NCBI RefSeq assembly: GCF_012932965.1
Contig: NZ_JABBXH010000001.1
Coordinates: 682,001-746,000 of the forward strand
Reading direction: 5' to 3'
Source: Thalassotalea algicola
GTDB taxonomy: Bacteria; Pseudomonadota; Gammaproteobacteria; Enterobacterales; Alteromonadaceae
DNA: 64,000 nt
Part shown: positions 27,713-36,002 of the stretch, piece after piece
Numbering within the stretch: position 1 is the first letter of the stretch
Layout of the letters: each line of letters starts with the position of its first letter
Notes under the pieces: model-generated
The model's input: only the letters and a program-made list of their open reading frames with translations
The model's database searches: none
Told to the model about the DNA's origin: nothing
Made by a program: the position numbers and the translations under genes

Positions 27713-28573
27713 ATGCAGTCTTATAATCACTACGTATTAACGTGGCAATGTCCTGATACGTCAGGAGTACTTGCTAAAATCACACATAATTTATATCAAC
27801 ACGGGGCATTTATTACTGAAACCTCACAGTATAGTGATCCCTACACAGATACCTTTTTCTCCCGTATTGCATTTGATGACAGATCACTAACCGTACCTAT
27901 TGAAGAATTTAAGCAAGGCATCGAGACGTTAGCTAAGCCATTAGATATGCAATATCAATTGCGCTCGAGAGATTTGCTACCGAAAGTTGTTATTGCCGTA
28001 TCCAAAGATGACCACTGTTTAGTCTCATTATTAACCAAATGGAAAGCTGGTGTTTTACCCATTGATATTGTGGCGATTGTTTCCAACCATAAAGATTGCC
28101 AAGCTTTGAGCCAATGGCACGGTATTCCTTTTCATCATTTACCAATTAAGCAATCAACTAAAGCTGAACAAGAAGCTCAAATGCTGACCATTTTCAATGA
28201 CCACCAAGCTGACTTACTAATTCTTGCCCGATATATGCAAATTCTCTCAGACGACTTATGTGAAGAGTTAAAAGGCAAGGCTATTAATATTCATCATTCA
28301 TTTTTGCCTAGCTTTAAAGGCGCACGCCCTTATCACCAAGCACACAAACGAGGGGTAAAAATTATCGGTGCAACAGCACACTATGTGACTGCAGATCTAG
28401 ATGAAGGTCCTATTATCGTCCAAGAAGTAAAACCCATTAATCACACATTCACTATTGAGCAAATGGTACATATGGGTCATGACCTAGAAGCTACTGCACT
28501 TTCACACGCGGTAAAAATGCACGCCGAACAACGCATATGCCTTAACGGAGACAAAACGGTGATACTGGCTTAA
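27713..28573 (+). CDS. purU: Formyltetrahydrofolate deformylase PurU
   Basis: A 286-residue cytoplasmic enzyme that hydrolyses 10-formyltetrahydrofolate to tetrahydrofolate and formate, balancing the one-carbon pool. An N-terminal ACT domain (about 5-85; YVLTWQCPDTSGVLAKITHNLY) is followed by a formyltransferase domain (about 88-286). The catalytic Asn-His-Asp set is visible in INIHHSFLPSFKGARPYHQA and TADLDEGPIIVQ. Length and order match PurU. It is a single gene between the chemoreceptor and a VOC-family gene. Confidence 0.96.
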   Translation: MQSYNHYVLTWQCPDTSGVLAKITHNLYQHGAFITETSQYSDPYTDTFFSRIAFDDRSLTVPIEEFKQGIETLAKPLDMQYQLRSRDLLPKVVIAVSKDDHCLVSLLTKWKAGVLPIDIVAIVSNHKDCQALSQWHGIPFHHLPIKQSTKAEQEAQMLTIFNDHQADLLILARYMQILSDDLCEELKGKAINIHHSFLPSFKGARPYHQAHKRGVKIIGATAHYVTADLDEGPIIVQEVKPINHTFTIEQMVHMGHDLEATALSHAVKMHAEQRICLNGDKTVILA

Positions 28574-28733
28574 CTCGCAACGGCTAAGCTAACTGCAGCT
28601 GTAAAATTATTGTTACGGCTGTAGTCATTCTCATACGTTAAAGCGATCACCAATCTGCTTTACCATTTAGTGCCTACCTATTCTTTGTGATACAAATAGC
28701 GTTATCAGTAATCAATAACATTGTTCATTTATC

Positions 28734-29264
28734 ATGATTAACCTTAAACGCATACATCATGTAGCTTATCGCTGCAAAGATGCAAAACAAACTGTCGATT
28801 GGTATAAAGAAATGCTCAATATGGAGCTTACCGTCGCGATTGCCGAAAATGAAGTGCCATCAACCAAAGCACCAGACCCTTATATGCATATATTTCTAGA
28901 TGCTGGGATGGGCAATGTTTTAGCGTTTTTTGAAATTCCAAATTCACCAGACATGGGCAGAGACGAAAATACGCCGACTTGGGTACAGCACATCGCATTA
29001 GAAGTTGAAGATATTGATGCGCTAGTCGCAGCCAAAGAATATCTACAAAGCAAAGATGTTGACGTTTTGGGACCTGTAAATCACGGTGTGTTCAAGTCTA
29101 TTTACTTCTTTGATCCAAATGGTCATCGTCTTGAACTTGCAGCAAATACCGGTACCAAAGAGCAATTTCAGGAATTGAAACGAGTTGCACCTTTGATGAT
29201 TGAAGAATGGAGTCAAACTAAACGAGCCCCAAGACACGCGGCTTGGCTTCACGAACAAGACTAA
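28734..29264 (+). CDS. VOC-superfamily (glyoxalase/dioxygenase-like) protein
   Basis: A 176-residue protein built from two beta-alpha-beta-beta-beta modules. Likely metal ligands are His8 or His9 in RIHHVAYRC, His in TWVQHIALEV and Glu in NGHRLELAANTG, the arrangement of metal-dependent VOC enzymes such as extradiol dioxygenases and glyoxalase I. The sequence after EFF... ends in RAPRHAAWLHEQD. The substrate cannot be named. It is preceded by a short leader and followed by a clear terminator, so it forms its own transcript. Confidence 0.85.
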   Translation: MINLKRIHHVAYRCKDAKQTVDWYKEMLNMELTVAIAENEVPSTKAPDPYMHIFLDAGMGNVLAFFEIPNSPDMGRDENTPTWVQHIALEVEDIDALVAAKEYLQSKDVDVLGPVNHGVFKSIYFFDPNGHRLELAANTGTKEQFQELKRVAPLMIEEWSQTKRAPRHAAWLHEQD

Positions 29265-29284
29265 TTTTTGTTAATTTAGTTAAA

Positions 29285-29314
29285 CAAAAACCAGCCAAGT
29301 GCTGGTTTTTTATT
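29285..29314 (+). terminator. Rho-independent terminator after the VOC gene
   Basis: The stem AAAACCAGC/GCTGGTTTT with loop CAAGT is followed by a run of T. Confidence 0.85.
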
Positions 29315-29453
29315 ACCACTAAAAGTGTTTATGCTTAGTTAAGTTAATATCTTGTATACAATATTACTCTTATGTGAACTTAACGTTGGTTATAAACGAA
29401 CCATTTCGTACAAAATTCAAACACAACAAGCGTGATACTTTTGCCATAAAATT

Positions 29454-29471
29454 TGTAAGACATTTGCCATA
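29454..29471 (+). promoter_or_regulatory. Possible GacA/UvrY half-site upstream of the CsrB/C-like RNA
   Basis: TGTAAG matches the left half of the GacA/UvrY consensus TGTAAG-N6-CTTACA, but the right half is poor. It lies about 130 bp ahead of the likely RNA start, a distance typical for csrB/rsm promoters. Confidence 0.35.
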
Positions 29472-29584
29472 GATGCGATAGATAATCACCATTCGTCGAT
29501 AGATTACAATTTTATTACACATTAAATACAGCCACTTAGAGAAATCACATCAAATAATTATAAAAAATATTATAAAACACCCTT

Positions 29585-29972
29585 GTCGAAGAAAGTGAGC
29601 AAGGTAAAGTATTGACCAGCTATTGAGTTAGCCAATAACAGGGACACTAGTTTTACTAGTTTTGACAGGAAGCAAGTTGTCATTCACTTAAGTGAAGACC
29701 CTTAAAATTTAACATGGATGGTTGCCTTAATTATCGGGAAGATAAGTTTTACAAGTCCAGGAGGGCTCGTAGGGATAGCCAAAAAAAGTGTTAGGAAGAC
29801 CAAGAAAAAGAAAATTAAGTACGGAAACGTTAAAAGAATAACAGGATATGTCAGATTAACAGGGACTGTGCTAATTAGGTAGGAAACCTATTAAGAATCG
29901 GAACGAAATATTGCTGGCGTGAGCCACAATACACTCTCCCAAAGCGATGCAATTGCATCGCTTTTTTCTTTT
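29585..29972 (+). ncRNA. csrC: CsrB/CsrC-like regulatory RNA that would sequester CsrA
   Basis: There is no open reading frame in this stretch, but 12 GGA motifs lie between 29642 and 29902. Several sit in hairpin loops: TTATC-GGGAA-GATAA (29731-29745), TAGGT-AGGAA-ACCTA (29876-29890) and ACAG-GGA-CTGT near 29859-29869. A strong terminator ends the stretch at 29969. GGA in loops is the CsrA/RsmA binding signal, and CsrB/C RNAs act by titrating CsrA. In E. coli csrC lies just upstream of yihI and hemN, and the same order is found here. The 5' end is an estimate; an AT-rich TATAAA-like box precedes it near 29565-29575. Positions 29315-29584 hold no other recognised feature. Confidence 0.85.
29941..29969 (+). 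terminator. Terminator of the CsrB/C-like RNA
   Basis: The near-perfect palindrome AAAGCGATGC/GCATCGCTTT with a short loop (AATT) is followed by six T. Confidence 0.92.
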
Positions 29973-30048
29973 CTAAAATCTTTATTCCCGTTCTGCGCTA
30001 TATCGCGTAAAATAGCGTCATTATTAGCTATCAAATGCCTTGCTCATT

Positions 30049-30612
30049 ATGACGCGTAAAAAAAAGACCAGAAACCCAGGTTCTATTTCTATAAGACCAA
30101 ACAAAGATTCGAAAGAATCAGACTTTAGCAGTAAAGATAAAAAGCCGAAAAAGAAAAGCGGTAAAATATCAGGTAACCGTCAACAAGAGGCGGTAAAGAA
30201 AAGTCGTAGCCAGTCGAGTGCTGCTGTAAATAAAGACCCACGTATCGGTAGTAAAAAACCTATAGTTCTTACTAAAGCCCCCGTTAAAGAAGAAAAAGTA
30301 AAGTCTAAAAAGCCAAAATTAGCGCAAGGAATTGCACCGATAAAAGTAATAGAGACGGGCCCATCTATAGCTGAACAAATTGCCGCCATCGAAGCCGATG
30401 AAAAACTACAGCTTATTTTAGATAAGCAAGAAGACGGTGATTTATTAACTGAGTCTGAAGTTAGCTACTACAACAAAATGATGGATAAACACGAAGCGCT
30501 AGCTGAACAACTTGACGATGAAGATGATACCGAAGACGAACAACAAACAGATCTTAGCGAAGATGATCTTTGGGATAAGCTCGATAGCTCTGATTTATCA
30601 AAATTTGAGTAG
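30049..30612 (+). CDS. yihI: Der GTPase-activating protein YihI
   Basis: A 187-residue, highly charged cytoplasmic protein that in E. coli stimulates the ribosome-assembly GTPase Der. The first 90 residues are Lys/Arg-rich and probably disordered. The family motif NKDPRIGSKKPIVL lies near residue 65. The C-terminal part is acidic (EADEKLQLILDKQEDGDLLTESEVSYYNKMMDK, then DDEDDTEDEQQ). The ATG at 30049 is chosen over TTG 30040. It is 5 bp ahead of the DUF2489 gene and likely co-transcribed with it. Confidence 0.9.
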   Translation: MTRKKKTRNPGSISIRPNKDSKESDFSSKDKKPKKKSGKISGNRQQEAVKKSRSQSSAAVNKDPRIGSKKPIVLTKAPVKEEKVKSKKPKLAQGIAPIKVIETGPSIAEQIAAIEADEKLQLILDKQEDGDLLTESEVSYYNKMMDKHEALAEQLDDEDDTEDEQQTDLSEDDLWDKLDSSDLSKFE

Positions 30613-30617
30613 ATAAG

Positions 30618-31127
30618 ATGTCTGAGAATAATCTTTTAATGCTTCTCGCCATTATCGGTGGATTGATCATTTTTGCGCTTGCTGCGTACGCTGGAAAATT
30701 ATTAAAACAGTTAAAGCAACAGCGACAAGCGCAAACAGCAGCCAATGCTCTACATAAAAAAAAGCACGCTGAACACGATGTAAAAGTACTTGATAGCGCC
30801 GTTATTATTGTCAGGGCAATGAAAGAGTCACAGTGTGAATATGCAGAAGGCGCTTGGCGACTTAATGTTCTTCTTGACTCACTTAAGCTTAGCGAAAATC
30901 TAACTGAACAATTTCCTGCTATAGTTGAACTATACGAAAGCATAAAGCATCACTCTATTTTAGATGAGCGCAAGCAACTTCCTAAGAAAGAACGAATGAT
31001 GCAAGATGTCGAGCGAATGAAAGTAGAAGCTAAGCTAACAGAGCAAATTGATGCTGAACTTGAGTTATTACACGAAACCGTACTCAATAGAAAGTCAGAA
31101 TTAAACAGCGCACTAACTTCTCATTAA
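30618..31127 (+). CDS. DUF2489 family membrane-anchored protein
   Basis: A 169-residue protein with one N-terminal transmembrane helix (LMLLAIIGGLIIFALAAYAGKLL), then a Lys/Gln-rich coiled segment and a helical cytoplasmic domain (VIIVRAMKESQCEYAEGAWRLNVLLDSL). The pattern and the placement between yihI and hemN match the DUF2489 family of vibrios and Alteromonadales. No function is known. It follows yihI by 5 bp. Confidence 0.8.
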   Translation: MSENNLLMLLAIIGGLIIFALAAYAGKLLKQLKQQRQAQTAANALHKKKHAEHDVKVLDSAVIIVRAMKESQCEYAEGAWRLNVLLDSLKLSENLTEQFPAIVELYESIKHHSILDERKQLPKKERMMQDVERMKVEAKLTEQIDAELELLHETVLNRKSELNSALTSH

Positions 31128-31162
31128 ATTCATTTACTCACTAACCTAGCGTAGGAGTAACA

Positions 31163-31474
31163 ATGTCAGAGCAGTTGAAACAACAATTCACCAAGCGTAT
31201 CGTCGAATTACAAAAGCGCATCGATAGTATTCATCATGATTTTGCCAATGGTCGTCATGCAGATTGGTCTGAGCAGGCTGGTGAAAGAGAAAATGATGAA
31301 GTACTTAATGCGCTGGAATCTGAAGCTAAAATCGAGATCCAGCAACTATCCAATGCTATTTTACGTATCGATAACGACACTTATGGTTATTGCGGAACGT
31401 GCGGAGAAGCCATTAACGAACAACGCTTGGCTGTTCAGCCTTCCGCAACAAAATGTATCAAGTGTGCCGACTGA
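31163..31474 (+). CDS. DksA/TraR-type C4 zinc-finger protein
   Basis: A 103-residue small DksA-like protein. The N-terminal helical part (LKQQFTKRIVELQKRIDSIHHDF) is followed by ALESEAKIEIQQLSNAILRIDNDTYGYC and a C4 zinc finger (CGTCGEAI...CIKCAD). DksA-family proteins enter the RNA polymerase secondary channel. The acidic coiled-coil tip of DksA is only partly present, as in YbiI/TraR-like short members, so ppGpp synergy is uncertain. The RBS (AGGAG) is 8 bp upstream of ATG. It sits between the DUF2489 gene and hemN. Confidence 0.88.
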   Translation: MSEQLKQQFTKRIVELQKRIDSIHHDFANGRHADWSEQAGERENDEVLNALESEAKIEIQQLSNAILRIDNDTYGYCGTCGEAINEQRLAVQPSATKCIKCAD

Positions 31475-31549
31475 TCATAATTTGCGCCTGATCAACTTTC
31501 ACTTACCTCTTTAGGGGTACACTTAGCTTCCATGAAATTGGGAGATATT

Positions 31550-32920
31550 ATGCAAGTCGCACAGCTTTTCGATAAAAAATTATTAAATAAATACAACACC
31601 AGTGGTCCAAGATATACCTCTTACCCGACAGCACTGGAGTTTAATAACAGCTTTAACGAAGCTGGTTTAGTGAGTGCGATTGAAAGCTCTGACAATCGAG
31701 ATTTATCGCTATATGTTCATATCCCTTTTTGTCATAGTCTTTGTTACTACTGTGGCTGTAATAAAATCGTCACGCGCCATCGTGATAAAGCAGATATTTA
31801 TTTGGATTACCTTGCTAAAGAAATTGCTCATCAGGCGCCGTTATTTAAAGAATATCAAGTAAAACAAATTCATTGGGGCGGCGGTACACCAAGCTTTTTA
31901 ACTAAACCTCAAATTAGCCAACTTGTTAAACTACTAAAAGGTCATTTCCAATTAGCTGAGAATGTGGAAATGAGTATCGAAATTGATCCTAGGGAAATAG
32001 AACTCGACTTAGCAGAGCATTTGTACGAGCTTGGCTTTAATCGTATGAGTATTGGGGTCCAAGATATCGATGAAAAAGTGCAAAAAGCAATTAACCGACT
32101 ACAGTCTACTGAGTTTATTACCGAGTTTACTCATCACGCAAAACGCGTCGGTTTTCAATCAGTCAATATTGACTTAATTTATGGGCTGCCACACCAAACA
32201 TTAGATACGTTTGCACGCACACTAGCAAGTGTTGAAGACATGGCGGTAGATCGCATCTCATTATTTAGCTATGCACATTTACCAAGCCGTTTTGCTGCTC
32301 AACGTAAACTCAAAGATGAATGGTTGCCTGATGCAAATGAAAAATTGGCATTAATGCAGTTGGCTATTGAAACCCTTTGCCAACAAGGATTTGATTTTAT
32401 TGGCATGGACCATTTCGCGAAACCAGATGATGAACTGGCGATTGCACAAAAAAATGGTACGCTGCACCGTAATTTCCAAGGCTATACCACACAAGGTGAT
32501 TGTGACTTGCTAGGCTTTGGCGTTTCATCAATTAGTGCCATTGGTAATTGCTACAGTCAAAATGACAAAGAGCTGCAAAGTTACTATAAAGCAGTTGATG
32601 AGCAAGGCCATGCGATAGACAAAGGCTTAACCCTTAATACTGATGACGCAATTCGCGGTACAGTGATTAAATCACTCATGTGCAATATGTATTTAGATAA
32701 GCGTGTAATTGAGCAACAATTCTCAATTAACTTTGATGAATATTTTGCTGAAGAGTTAACATCACTAACGACATTTATTGATGATAATTTAGTGACTAAT
32801 CGCGACAATGAGATTGTTGTACATGCAAAGGCTAGACTACTGATCCGTAATATCTGTATGACCTTTGATGCTTATATGAAACAGCACCTTAATCAACAAC
32901 GTTTTTCTCGCGTTATTTAA
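31550..32920 (+). CDS. hemN: Oxygen-independent coproporphyrinogen III dehydrogenase HemN
   Basis: A 456-residue radical-SAM enzyme that converts coproporphyrinogen III to protoporphyrinogen IX in anaerobic haem synthesis. The cluster motif is CHSLCYYCGCNK (CxxxCxxC plus the extra Cys typical of HemN). HWGGGTPSFL, EIDPREI and NIDLIYGLPHQT are further signatures. The N-terminal NKYNTSGPRYTSYPTALEF is diagnostic for true HemN rather than HemW. ATG 31550 is chosen because GGGAGA lies 6-8 bp upstream; an earlier ATG at 31532 has no such site. Order yihI-hemN is conserved with enterics. Confidence 0.96.
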   Translation: MQVAQLFDKKLLNKYNTSGPRYTSYPTALEFNNSFNEAGLVSAIESSDNRDLSLYVHIPFCHSLCYYCGCNKIVTRHRDKADIYLDYLAKEIAHQAPLFKEYQVKQIHWGGGTPSFLTKPQISQLVKLLKGHFQLAENVEMSIEIDPREIELDLAEHLYELGFNRMSIGVQDIDEKVQKAINRLQSTEFITEFTHHAKRVGFQSVNIDLIYGLPHQTLDTFARTLASVEDMAVDRISLFSYAHLPSRFAAQRKLKDEWLPDANEKLALMQLAIETLCQQGFDFIGMDHFAKPDDELAIAQKNGTLHRNFQGYTTQGDCDLLGFGVSSISAIGNCYSQNDKELQSYYKAVDEQGHAIDKGLTLNTDDAIRGTVIKSLMCNMYLDKRVIEQQFSINFDEYFAEELTSLTTFIDDNLVTNRDNEIVVHAKARLLIRNICMTFDAYMKQHLNQQRFSRVI

Positions 32921-32954
32921 GATTGTTAACAAAACAACCAAACTAAAGTGGACG

Positions 32955-33503
32955 CTACTCTTGGTAGCGTCCTATCACAAACTGTACCCCGTCACTTTTA
33001 ATGACTAATGCTGTACTATCACTAGTATGCTGCTCAGTCGCTTGCTCAAGCCACTGGTAATAAACATTGCGATGCACCTTTGCTTGTAAATTCCTTCTAA
33101 CAATCACATAAGGTTCATCATGCTCATTTAACATTACTGGGTGCTCTTTACCCAAGATAAATTCATCCCCTAAATGCGTAGCAACCATCATTCGCTGATG
33201 TGATTCATCTTGCCACTGCCATTGGGTGAGAACAAAAGGAGCATCTTCTACGTTAATTTTAATCTTTTCGACTGGTGTTACTAAAAAGTAGTCATCATTT
33301 TCTTTTTTTAACACCGATGCAAGCAGCTTAACCAACCGCAATCGCTTAAACGGCGTCCCATTATAGAACCACTCACCATTAGCTTTAATTATTAAATCCA
33401 TTTCTCCACAATATTCAGGATCCCACATTTCGACTGGCGGTAATTTAGCTTCCTCACCAGTTAATTGACCGTCAAGTTGTGCAAATAAATTTTCTAACGA
33501 CAT
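32955..33503 (-). CDS. DUF1285 family protein
   Basis: A 182-residue cytoplasmic protein of the DUF1285 family. Family-like stretches are PPVEMWDPEYCGEMDLIIKANGEWFYNGTPFKR and YFLVTPVEKIKINVEDAPFV, then VRRNLQAKVHRNVYYQW. The structure of the family suggests a role in cell-wall or stress regulation, but no activity is established. ATG 33503 is chosen: the frame extends to 33569, but that stretch is hydrophobic, AT-rich and unlike family starts. The gene is convergent with hemN, with 34 bp between their stops. Confidence 0.85.
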   Translation of the reverse strand: MSLENLFAQLDGQLTGEEAKLPPVEMWDPEYCGEMDLIIKANGEWFYNGTPFKRLRLVKLLASVLKKENDDYFLVTPVEKIKINVEDAPFVLTQWQWQDESHQRMMVATHLGDEFILGKEHPVMLNEHDEPYVIVRRNLQAKVHRNVYYQWLEQATEQHTSDSTALVIKSDGVQFVIGRYQE

Positions 33504-33631
33504 ATTGAATAATTTTTTAATACCTTTAGCCAAATAATAATAGAGAAAACGATAAATGTCGCTTGTCAAACAATCTCAATTTACGATAGAATCCGCGCAC
33601 TAACTCTTCAGAGTCAGTTTTCTCTTCAGTG

Positions 33632-33707
33632 GTGGCTATAGCTCAGTTGGTAGAGCCCCGGATTGTGATTCCGGTTGTCGTGGGTTCAAGTCCCATTAGC
33701 CACCCCA
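33632..33707 (+). tRNA. tRNA-His (GTG anticodon)
   Basis: Acceptor stem GTGGCTA/TAGCCAC, discriminator C and encoded CCA, with a genomic G at 33631 as the -1 position. The anticodon loop is in CCGGA-TTGTGAT-TCCGG with anticodon GTG, and the T arm is GTGGGTTCAAGTCCCAT. A short hairpin terminator (AGCACC/GGTGTT plus seven T) follows at 33715-33737. Confidence 0.97.
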
Positions 33708-33708
33708 T

Positions 33709-33890
33709 TTTTCAAGCACCTTTAATGGTGTTTTTTTATGGTTAAATTTTAACTATTACGACCACGACGAATCACTCGTGATTCCCCTCTCTATTACCGT
33801 GCGGTTCAAACCCCTTTAGTCACCTTATTTTTCAAGCACCTTTAATGGTGTTTTTTTATGGTTAAATTTTAACTATTACGATCACGACGA
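33709..33890 (+). repeat. 120-bp-period duplication behind tRNA-His
   Basis: The stretch from 33709 to about 33770 recurs at 33829-33890 at an exact 120-bp offset, nearly identical, including the terminator hairpin (AGCACC/GGTGTT plus T run at 33715 and 33835). The part between them is a decayed copy of the 3' half of tRNA-His. Slippage/tandem duplication or an integration scar could have made it. Confidence 0.85.
33769..33826 (+). pseudogene. Decayed tRNA-His 3' half
   Basis: It starts with GTGATTCC as in the anticodon arm of the real tRNA and ends GGTTCAAACC...TTTAGTCACC, a mutated T arm and acceptor stem. The 5' half is missing, so it cannot fold as a tRNA. Confidence 0.7.
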
Positions 33891-33909
33891 ATTAATCATC
33901 GACCACAAA

Positions 33910-34881
33910 TTAACTCGGTAAAAAGTCAATCGACCAAATCGTGGTCATGATATAAACCGCTTCTTGTGGAAACTTAATCGACTTGAGAATAACAGTTAAC
34001 TGACGTTCGAGTTTGGCATTATTTAATTCACTTGATTTAATAACTACCTTGCTAACACTGCCATTAGGTTGAATTTCAATTTCAAACATCACCTTGCCTT
34101 TTAAGAACGGATCTTTACGTAACGCTCGGTTGTATAGCGCGTAAAGTCGAGCTTTATTCGACTCTAACGTTCTGCGTAATGAAATTTCTGAACGTTGCCC
34201 AGCTTGTGCTGCTAATGCATCTTGCTCTGCCATTGCTCCTTCACTGGCTAGCACCTCTTCTTCTGCTAAACGAATGTGCTGGGTATTTTTAGTGCTTAGT
34301 TCATCACTTGTTACTGTTTGCGTGATTTCAGCAGCAGAAGCACCATCACTCTGCTTATTGGCAGCACCAGCAAGTAATTTACGCTTCACTTTCGTTTCTT
34401 GCGTATTAGTTTGCTCCAGTTTTGTTTGAGCTGCTGGTTTGACTTCAAAGGCTTCTCGCATAGAAAACAATTCATCTTTCATCGCCGCTAAGCCTGAAGT
34501 TTGGGCTTTTTCTCTTGCTGCCTCACGCGTTTGCTGTGGTACAACAGGTGGTTTTTCTGGCGGCTGCTCTTTCACTTCTTCTTTTAGCTCAGGCTCTACT
34601 TTTTCAGGCTCGGGCAGCGGCGGTTTCTTTTCCGGCAACGGTAATTGCTTTTCTTTAAGTAGTATTTTCGCTAACTGTGGAGGGATTTGCTCTTTCACTT
34701 CCCTCGGTACTTCCGCCTGTTCAAGCAAAGGCACGACGATAGCAAATACCAAATAAACAACGAGCAGCAAAGATAATATTTGCGTAAATCGTTTATCCTG
34801 CGGGCTTGGTTTAAACAAATCACCAAGCTCTTGAAAGCGCTCTTGTTCGGTGAAGTGGTTAGATACGGTTGCAACCGTCAT
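33910..34881 (-). CDS. TonB-like protein with AgmX/PglI C-terminal domain
   Basis: A 323-residue inner-membrane-anchored periplasmic protein. A single transmembrane helix (FTQILSLLLVVYLVFAIVVPLL, about 40-60) follows a short cytoplasmic part. A Pro/Glu/Lys-rich linker resembling TonB (LPLPEKKPPLPEPEKVEPELKEE) comes next. The last 95 residues form the AgmX/PglI-type C-terminal domain (ISLRRTLESNKARLYALYNRALRKDP, KGKVMFEIEIQPNGSV). It should transmit energy from the adjoining TolQ/ExbD-like motor to the outer membrane. ATG 34881 is chosen for its GGAGG site 6 bp upstream. It is the last gene of the 15-gene operon. Confidence 0.87.
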   Translation of the reverse strand: MTVATVSNHFTEQERFQELGDLFKPSPQDKRFTQILSLLLVVYLVFAIVVPLLEQAEVPREVKEQIPPQLAKILLKEKQLPLPEKKPPLPEPEKVEPELKEEVKEQPPEKPPVVPQQTREAAREKAQTSGLAAMKDELFSMREAFEVKPAAQTKLEQTNTQETKVKRKLLAGAANKQSDGASAAEITQTVTSDELSTKNTQHIRLAEEEVLASEGAMAEQDALAAQAGQRSEISLRRTLESNKARLYALYNRALRKDPFLKGKVMFEIEIQPNGSVSKVVIKSSELNNAKLERQLTVILKSIKFPQEAVYIMTTIWSIDFLPS

Positions 34882-34882
34882 A

Positions 34883-35434
34883 TTAACCTCCACTTCCAAT
34901 GTTTACTGATGACTGCACTTTTTGCTCGACAGCCAGCGATATATTGCGAAACCCCGTGTCAGCACAAGCAGCCATTATTTGCTTTAAAATGGTATAGGGG
35001 ATAGATGAGTCGCCTATAATGGTCACCGCTCGCCCTTTCTCAAGCTCCATTTCAGTTAGCTCTACGCGCTTACTGGCTTGATAATTTAACTCAGCGGTTA
35101 ATGCCGCAATAAATTCACCACTCTCTTGGCTAAGGTCTTCACTAGCTAGTTCATTACCAGAAACTGACTTTTGCCACACTGCGCGTTCTTGCACTAGCAC
35201 CGTATCATCAAGCACTGTGATAACGACGTTTTCAACCGGCAACTCTTCCGCAATAGACACTGGTAAGTTTATCGATTCGATATTTTGCAGCACTCGAACT
35301 TCAGATTGATTGACGATTAAGAAAAATACCAAAATGGTAAAAATATCCATTAATGCAACAAGGTTTAACTTACTGCCTGCTTTAAAGCGCTTATGATGAC
35401 GTTCGCGCCTTTTAGCTCGAGATGATTGCTTCAC
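34883..35434 (-). CDS. ExbD/TolR-family motor protein (Asp-bearing copy)
   Basis: A 183-residue ExbD/TolR-like protein. The transmembrane helix (LNLVALMDIFTILVFFLIVN, about 23-42) carries Asp30 at the position of the proton-carrying Asp25 of ExbD. A periplasmic domain follows (SINLPVSIAEELPVENVVITV, then GRAVTIIGDSSIPYTILKQIMAACADTGF, the ExbD-like tail). With the TolQ-like channel and a second ExbD it would form a proton-driven motor. It shares a 4-bp ATGA-type overlap with the other ExbD gene and ends 1 bp ahead of the AgmX/PglI gene start. Confidence 0.92.
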   Translation of the reverse strand: MKQSSRAKRRERHHKRFKAGSKLNLVALMDIFTILVFFLIVNQSEVRVLQNIESINLPVSIAEELPVENVVITVLDDTVLVQERAVWQKSVSGNELASEDLSQESGEFIAALTAELNYQASKRVELTEMELEKGRAVTIIGDSSIPYTILKQIMAACADTGFRNISLAVEQKVQSSVNIGSGG

Positions 35435-35976
35435 AACGCACCTCCGTTTACTTCGGCAGCACGATTATTAAGAGCCTCTTCAGGTGCATCGCCTAATGAA
35501 ATCATAGGAAAAAGCTCTGCATCAACAAGATTGGCCGCGACAACCGCTTTAAAAGAGCGAACGGTATCCATAGCAGTGACTATGGTTTGATAGTCAACGG
35601 CAGGCTCAAGCAAAATAACAATATCGTTTTTATCAATTGCTTGCTGTTGAAAGGTCAATTTTAAATCTTGTAGATATACAGACAGAGCAGAAAAGTTGTA
35701 GCCTTGTTCTGTTTTTTCAAAGGTTTTAAGTAAAATTCCAGCCGGATAATTCAGCGTTAAACTGTCATTAGTGATCACAAGCTCTAGAACTTTTGGTTCT
35801 TCTTGATCTTCAGCTAACTCAGCCTCAGAAAGTACTGGTAATTGTAAATTAAGTATTCGCACTTGCGAAAAGACTAAACTAAGCAGTAATACTGGTACTA
35901 GCACGATCATTAAATTCATAAATGATGTGATGTCTAACTCAGCATCTTCCGTGTTTGGGCGACGACGACGTCTCAT
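35431..35976 (-). CDS. ExbD/TolR-family protein with Asn replacing the proton-carrying Asp
   Basis: A 181-residue ExbD/TolR paralogue. After a run of Arg it has the membrane helix region ELDITSFMNLMIVLVPVLLL, which aligns with INVTPFIDVMLVLL of ExbD. Asn21 occupies the place of the essential Asp, and the codon AAT is clear in the DNA. The periplasmic part follows (ILNLQLPVLSEAELAED, IVILLEPAVDYQTIVTAMDTVRSF). It cannot carry protons in the usual way, so it is probably structural or regulatory beside its Asp-bearing partner. ATG 35976 is preferred over GTG 35982 because of GAGG placement. Confidence 0.9.
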   Translation of the reverse strand: MRRRRRPNTEDAELDITSFMNLMIVLVPVLLLSLVFSQVRILNLQLPVLSEAELAEDQEEPKVLELVITNDSLTLNYPAGILLKTFEKTEQGYNFSALSVYLQDLKLTFQQQAIDKNDIVILLEPAVDYQTIVTAMDTVRSFKAVVAANLVDAELFPMISLGDAPEEALNNRAAEVNGGAL

Positions 35977-36002
35977 AATCACTAGCCTCGAAATAAGTAC
36001 AA

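Noticed and set aside
33709-33890. CRISPR-like repeats
   Set aside because: Only two long copies exist, with a decayed tRNA between them and no spacers or cas genes.
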